From NCBI GenBank assembly GCA_966674685.1, contig CBKWJC010000002.1:62001-126000 (forward strand): 64,000 nucleotides of DNA, read 5' to 3'. Made by a program: the position numbers and the translations under genes. Shown one piece after another: positions 61,615-64,000 of the stretch; position 1 is the stretch's first letter, and the number at the start of each line of letters is the position of its first letter. Under the pieces are notes generated by a model, which was not told where the DNA came from, did no database searches, and saw only the letters and a program-made list of their open reading frames with translations. The stretch comes from Thainema sp966674685. Lineage in GTDB: Bacteria > Cyanobacteriota > Cyanobacteriia > Phormidesmidales > Phormidesmidaceae.

Positions 61615-62040
61615 ATGTTTAACCTTGTGGGACTTTCCGTATATTCACTTATAGATAGTGCTTCCCTTACTTTGGCACAAGCAACATATGAGGACGCTGG
61701 GTTTGGTATTATCCAACTCATTATCTACATCATTATTTATGTCATCTTTGCGTTTTTACTCCAGAAGATTTTGGAAAGATGTAGAGTTGAAAATGCTTGG
61801 TTTGCCTGGATTCCTATTCTCAATACCTATAAAATTTTTGAAGCAGGTGATAATGAGAATCCCGTTTTATGGACAATCCTGTCTATCATTCCATGTATTA
61901 ATATTGTTGCCATTGTTTTCTTAATTATTGCTTGGGTGAAAATTTGTCAAAAACTAGGAAAATCACCTTGGCTATTGCTGTTGGTTCTTATTCCTGTTTT
62001 GGGCGCTATTGCTTGTTTTGGCATGCTTGCATTCGGCTAA
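61615..62040 (+). CDS. DUF5684-like multi-helix membrane protein
   Basis: 141 residues from the ATG at 61615, with GAAGGGG about 10 bases upstream. An N-terminal hydrophobic stretch is followed by about three further helices. The elements ENAWFAWIPILNTYKIFEAG and PVLWTILSIIPCINIVAIVF then KICQKLGKSPW match the DUF5684 layout (WxxxIPxxNxxxLxxxxGxP...WxxxLxIPxxN). Function unknown. A small membrane gene follows after 56 bases. Confidence 0.72.
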   Translation: MFNLVGLSVYSLIDSASLTLAQATYEDAGFGIIQLIIYIIIYVIFAFLLQKILERCRVENAWFAWIPILNTYKIFEAGDNENPVLWTILSIIPCINIVAIVFLIIAWVKICQKLGKSPWLLLLVLIPVLGAIACFGMLAFG

Positions 62041-62096
62041 TTCCATCTTTGTTGCGATTGATAAATCGATGTGGAGTATAAGCAGAAATAGATTGC

Positions 62097-62318
62097 ATGC
62101 TAAAACTAAAAACCCGAAAAATTATTTTTTTGTTCTTGATTGCCACCTTAGCGGGCGGATCAATGGCGGTTTATTCGACTTCCTCCGCTAACTTTTGGCT
62201 GAAAACTGTTGAGGTTGTTATATTTCAACAAGTGGCAACTGTTGTTATTTTCTTGAGCTGTTTTGGCTGGGATTTGCTAAAAGCGAGTAATCAAGCTGAT
62301 AATCAGTCAGAACCTTAA
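62097..62318 (+). CDS. small two-helix membrane protein
   Basis: 73 residues with two hydrophobic helices (about 8-25 and 38-58) and a polar C-terminus. No family is recognised. The same-strand position between the DUF5684-like and DUF2752 genes, with 56- and 20-base gaps, makes a shared transcript plausible. I see no strong ribosome-binding site, so it could be non-coding. Confidence 0.5.
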   Translation: MLKLKTRKIIFLFLIATLAGGSMAVYSTSSANFWLKTVEVVIFQQVATVVIFLSCFGWDLLKASNQADNQSEP

Positions 62319-62338
62319 TGTGAACTGAACCTGGCGGG

Positions 62339-62854
62339 ATGAAGACTTTAGCTCAGGTAAACTCGACTCAAGCAGAATTGACGCGGTCAGAGCGAAAGCA
62401 ACGATTGATTTATCTTGCGATCGCACTTATCCCGTTAATCGGCAGCATCGTATTCAACTTAGGGCTGCGGCTGTCGTTCTTAGGCTGTCCCCTGATGCGT
62501 TATGTGGGAGTTCCCTGTCCCGGTTGGGGCTTGACCCGCTCGTTTATGGCAGTGGCCAGAGGCGATTTAGCTCAGGCTGTTTCCTATCATCTGTTCGGGC
62601 CAGTTTTGTTTCTTGGATTTGCGATCGCAACTCTTCATTTAGTCACAGAACTGATTCGCAACCAAAAGATTCCGATCTTTTATGGGCCAACATTGCGGAA
62701 TCCCAAATTCCAGGTTTTTTGTTTCCTAGTGCTGGTGGGATACCACAGCGTTCGGCTGAATCAGCTCTGGCAATCAGGAGAACTCTACCATTCAATCTTG
62801 CAGTCCCCTTGGGGACACTGGTTAATTAGCGTATCGGCTATTTTGCCAAACTAA
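62339..62854 (+). CDS. DUF2752 membrane protein
   Basis: 171 residues. The family core is here: CPLMRYVGVPCPGWGLTRSF (about 50-69) and MAVARGDLAQAVSYHLFGPV, with a transmembrane helix on each side. Tryptophan stands where many relatives have cysteine (PCPGCGLTR is usual), which removes one of the paired cysteines. Function unknown. Two or three helices follow. A long perfect hairpin lies 20 bases after the stop. Confidence 0.85.
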   Translation: MKTLAQVNSTQAELTRSERKQRLIYLAIALIPLIGSIVFNLGLRLSFLGCPLMRYVGVPCPGWGLTRSFMAVARGDLAQAVSYHLFGPVLFLGFAIATLHLVTELIRNQKIPIFYGPTLRNPKFQVFCFLVLVGYHSVRLNQLWQSGELYHSILQSPWGHWLISVSAILPN

Positions 62855-62874
62855 TCGACCATCAATACATCCGT

Positions 62875-62926
62875 AAAAGACTGAAGAGGGACTTCAACGC
62901 ACGTTGAAGTCCCTCTTCAGTCTTTT
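62875..62926. terminator. 52-base hairpin with 25-bp perfect stem
   Basis: AAAAGACTGAAGAGGGACTT plus CAACG pair perfectly with CGTTG plus AAGTCCCTCTTCAGTCTTTT; loop CA. The plus-strand stem ends in TCTTTT, so it should end the DUF2752 transcript. Confidence 0.7.
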
Positions 62927-62976
62927 CCGGCAAAATGTGAAGTACAGCGTACAAGCAGTAAACAGAGGGACTGATT

Positions 62977-64000
62977 ATGTCTCCGAAACCGTTTAATTTC
63001 AGCTTTCGTCCCCGCGCCCTGCCGCCTGGACTGATTATCCGATTGGGCAAATGGGTTTGGACAACCATATGGCATCTGATGATGTCCCGCCTCGCGCCGC
63101 GCAATCAGACGGGTGAATACATTCGTCCACAAAGTGAATTTCGCGATCGCATTTCAACCGATGCCAACAGCACCTATCCAGCAGAGCGCGATCGCTATCA
63201 TCTCATCGTTGGCTATGGCTGTCCGTGGGCACACCGTACATTGGTGGTTCGGGCATTAAAAGGATTGGAAGATGTTATTCCGGTGCAGGTGGTTAAACCA
63301 TCGCCGGATCAAGGTATTTGGCAGTTTGAAGCACCGTTTATGGATTGCCAAACCCTGCCAGAACTGTATCAGCTTGCTAAACCGGGCTACACCGGACGCA
63401 GCACGGTTCCGGTGCTATGGGATCAGCAAAAGCAGACGATTGTGAACAACGAAAGCGCTGAAATTATTGAAATTCTCAATGCGGCGTTTAACGCATTTGC
63501 TCGACTGGCTGAGATTGAACTGTATCCTGAAGGACTGCGATCGCAGATTGATGCCTGGAACGACCGCATCTATCCGGCGGTGAACAACGGTGTTTATCGC
63601 TGCGGCTTTGCCCAAACTCAAGCGGCTTACGACAAAGCTTGTGATGAACTCTTTTACACCCTAGATGAAATCGATCAGGTTTTAGCGAACCAGCGCTATC
63701 TCTGCGGCAATCAGCTCACCCTCGCCGATGTGCGGCTGTTCACCACCCTATTTCGCTTCGATATTGTTTACTACGGTCTATTCAAGTGCAACCGTCGCCG
63801 CATTCAGGATTATCAGCACCTGGGCGCTTATCTACGCGATATCTATCAGCAGCCCGGTGTCGCTGAAACCTGCAACTTAGAAGCCGTGAAGCAAGACTAT
63901 TACCGCAACCTGTTCCCGCTGAATCCCGGCGGCATTATCCCCAGCGGCCCTGACATCAGCGATTTAAACGAGCCGCACAACCGCGATCGCTTTAGTTCCG
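62977..64000 (+). CDS. glutathionyl-hydroquinone reductase (ECM4/YqjG type), 3' end outside window
   Basis: The frame opens at the ATG 62977 (GAGGG about 10 bases upstream) and is still open at the right edge: 341 codons visible. An N-terminal extension with EFRDRI precedes the thioredoxin-like domain, where the catalytic cysteine is in VGYGCPWAHRTLV (about 80-92). STVPVLWD and NNESAEIIEIL are the GSH-binding cis-proline and SNAIL-like elements; the C-terminal helical domain follows (CGNQLTLADVRLFTTL). GS-hydroquinone reductases remove glutathione from conjugated quinones, protecting against quinone stress. The C-terminal part is cut off by the window. Confidence 0.88.
   Translation, partial: MSPKPFNFSFRPRALPPGLIIRLGKWVWTTIWHLMMSRLAPRNQTGEYIRPQSEFRDRISTDANSTYPAERDRYHLIVGYGCPWAHRTLVVRALKGLEDVIPVQVVKPSPDQGIWQFEAPFMDCQTLPELYQLAKPGYTGRSTVPVLWDQQKQTIVNNESAEIIEILNAAFNAFARLAEIELYPEGLRSQIDAWNDRIYPAVNNGVYRCGFAQTQAAYDKACDELFYTLDEIDQVLANQRYLCGNQLTLADVRLFTTLFRFDIVYYGLFKCNRRRIQDYQHLGAYLRDIYQQPGVAETCNLEAVKQDYYRNLFPLNPGGIIPSGPDISDLNEPHNRDRFSS

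Noticed and set aside
62009..62191. 60-codon open frame overlapping the DUF5684-like gene end
   Set aside because: It overlaps the better-supported frame of 62097-62318 and lacks any pattern.

Overview
The window is from a cyanobacterial chromosome. The HIP1 octamer GCGATCGC recurs throughout, and the gene content is typically cyanobacterial: RpaB, bifunctional arginine dihydrolase ArgZ/AgrE, a plsX-fabH-fabD-plsC cluster, an OCP C-terminal-domain-like protein, UPF0016 half-transporters, a folate-biopterin transporter, a carotenoid oxygenase and many small cyanobacteria-specific proteins. Base composition is intermediate and intergenic spaces are rich in palindromes, as in Leptolyngbya-like or other filamentous lineages, but I cannot fix the genus. 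I saw no rRNA, tRNA, CRISPR array, transposase gene or prophage.

Layout. 0-8 kb: tail of hpt, argZ, a CAP-domain secreted protein, a HAD phosphatase, a lipocalin-like membrane protein, an AI-2E family permease and a DUF2288 protein. 8-15 kb: the lipid block plsX-fabH-fabD-plsC on the minus strand, then rpaB (minus) divergent from radA (plus). 15-27 kb: pentapeptide-repeat protein, bioF plus a MobA-like nucleotidyltransferase, an SH3b protein flanked by inverted repeat clusters, a zinc alcohol dehydrogenase, two cell-envelope or cytoplasmic conserved proteins, a carotenoid oxygenase and a folate-biopterin transporter. 26.5-31 kb: two half-size UPF0016 cation exchangers (probable Mn efflux) and a CPC-type copper P-type ATPase. 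31.6-43 kb: FHA protein, groEL under a CIRCE element, a TPR protein coupled to queG, the OCP-CTD-like protein, pyrR, an HdeD-like protein, a T4-type lysozyme with duplicated N-terminal modules and a CNNM/CorC protein.

43-64 kb: mfd, a GAF-GGDEF diguanylate cyclase, then a small accessory island (about 48.5-51.9 kb) with an orphan antitoxin-like gene, an AT-rich gene for a membrane/coiled-coil protein of unknown function, two small XRE regulators and a RelE/ParE-type toxin-antitoxin pair. After it come an FeS-type photolyase-related protein, a DUF5996 protein, ugd plus UDP-glucuronate decarboxylase (UDP-xylose supply), typA, a CPA1 antiporter, small membrane proteins and a truncated glutathionyl-hydroquinone reductase gene at the right edge.

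The least explained structure lies between genes. A family of roughly 100-bp elements (at least seven copies plus a half copy) has conserved ends and a long perfect inner hairpin whose stem differs from copy to copy. There are also a second hairpin family, STRR-like tandem repeats, and unusually long perfect hairpins at gene ends. The most novel protein candidate is the AT-rich gene at 49062-50264.
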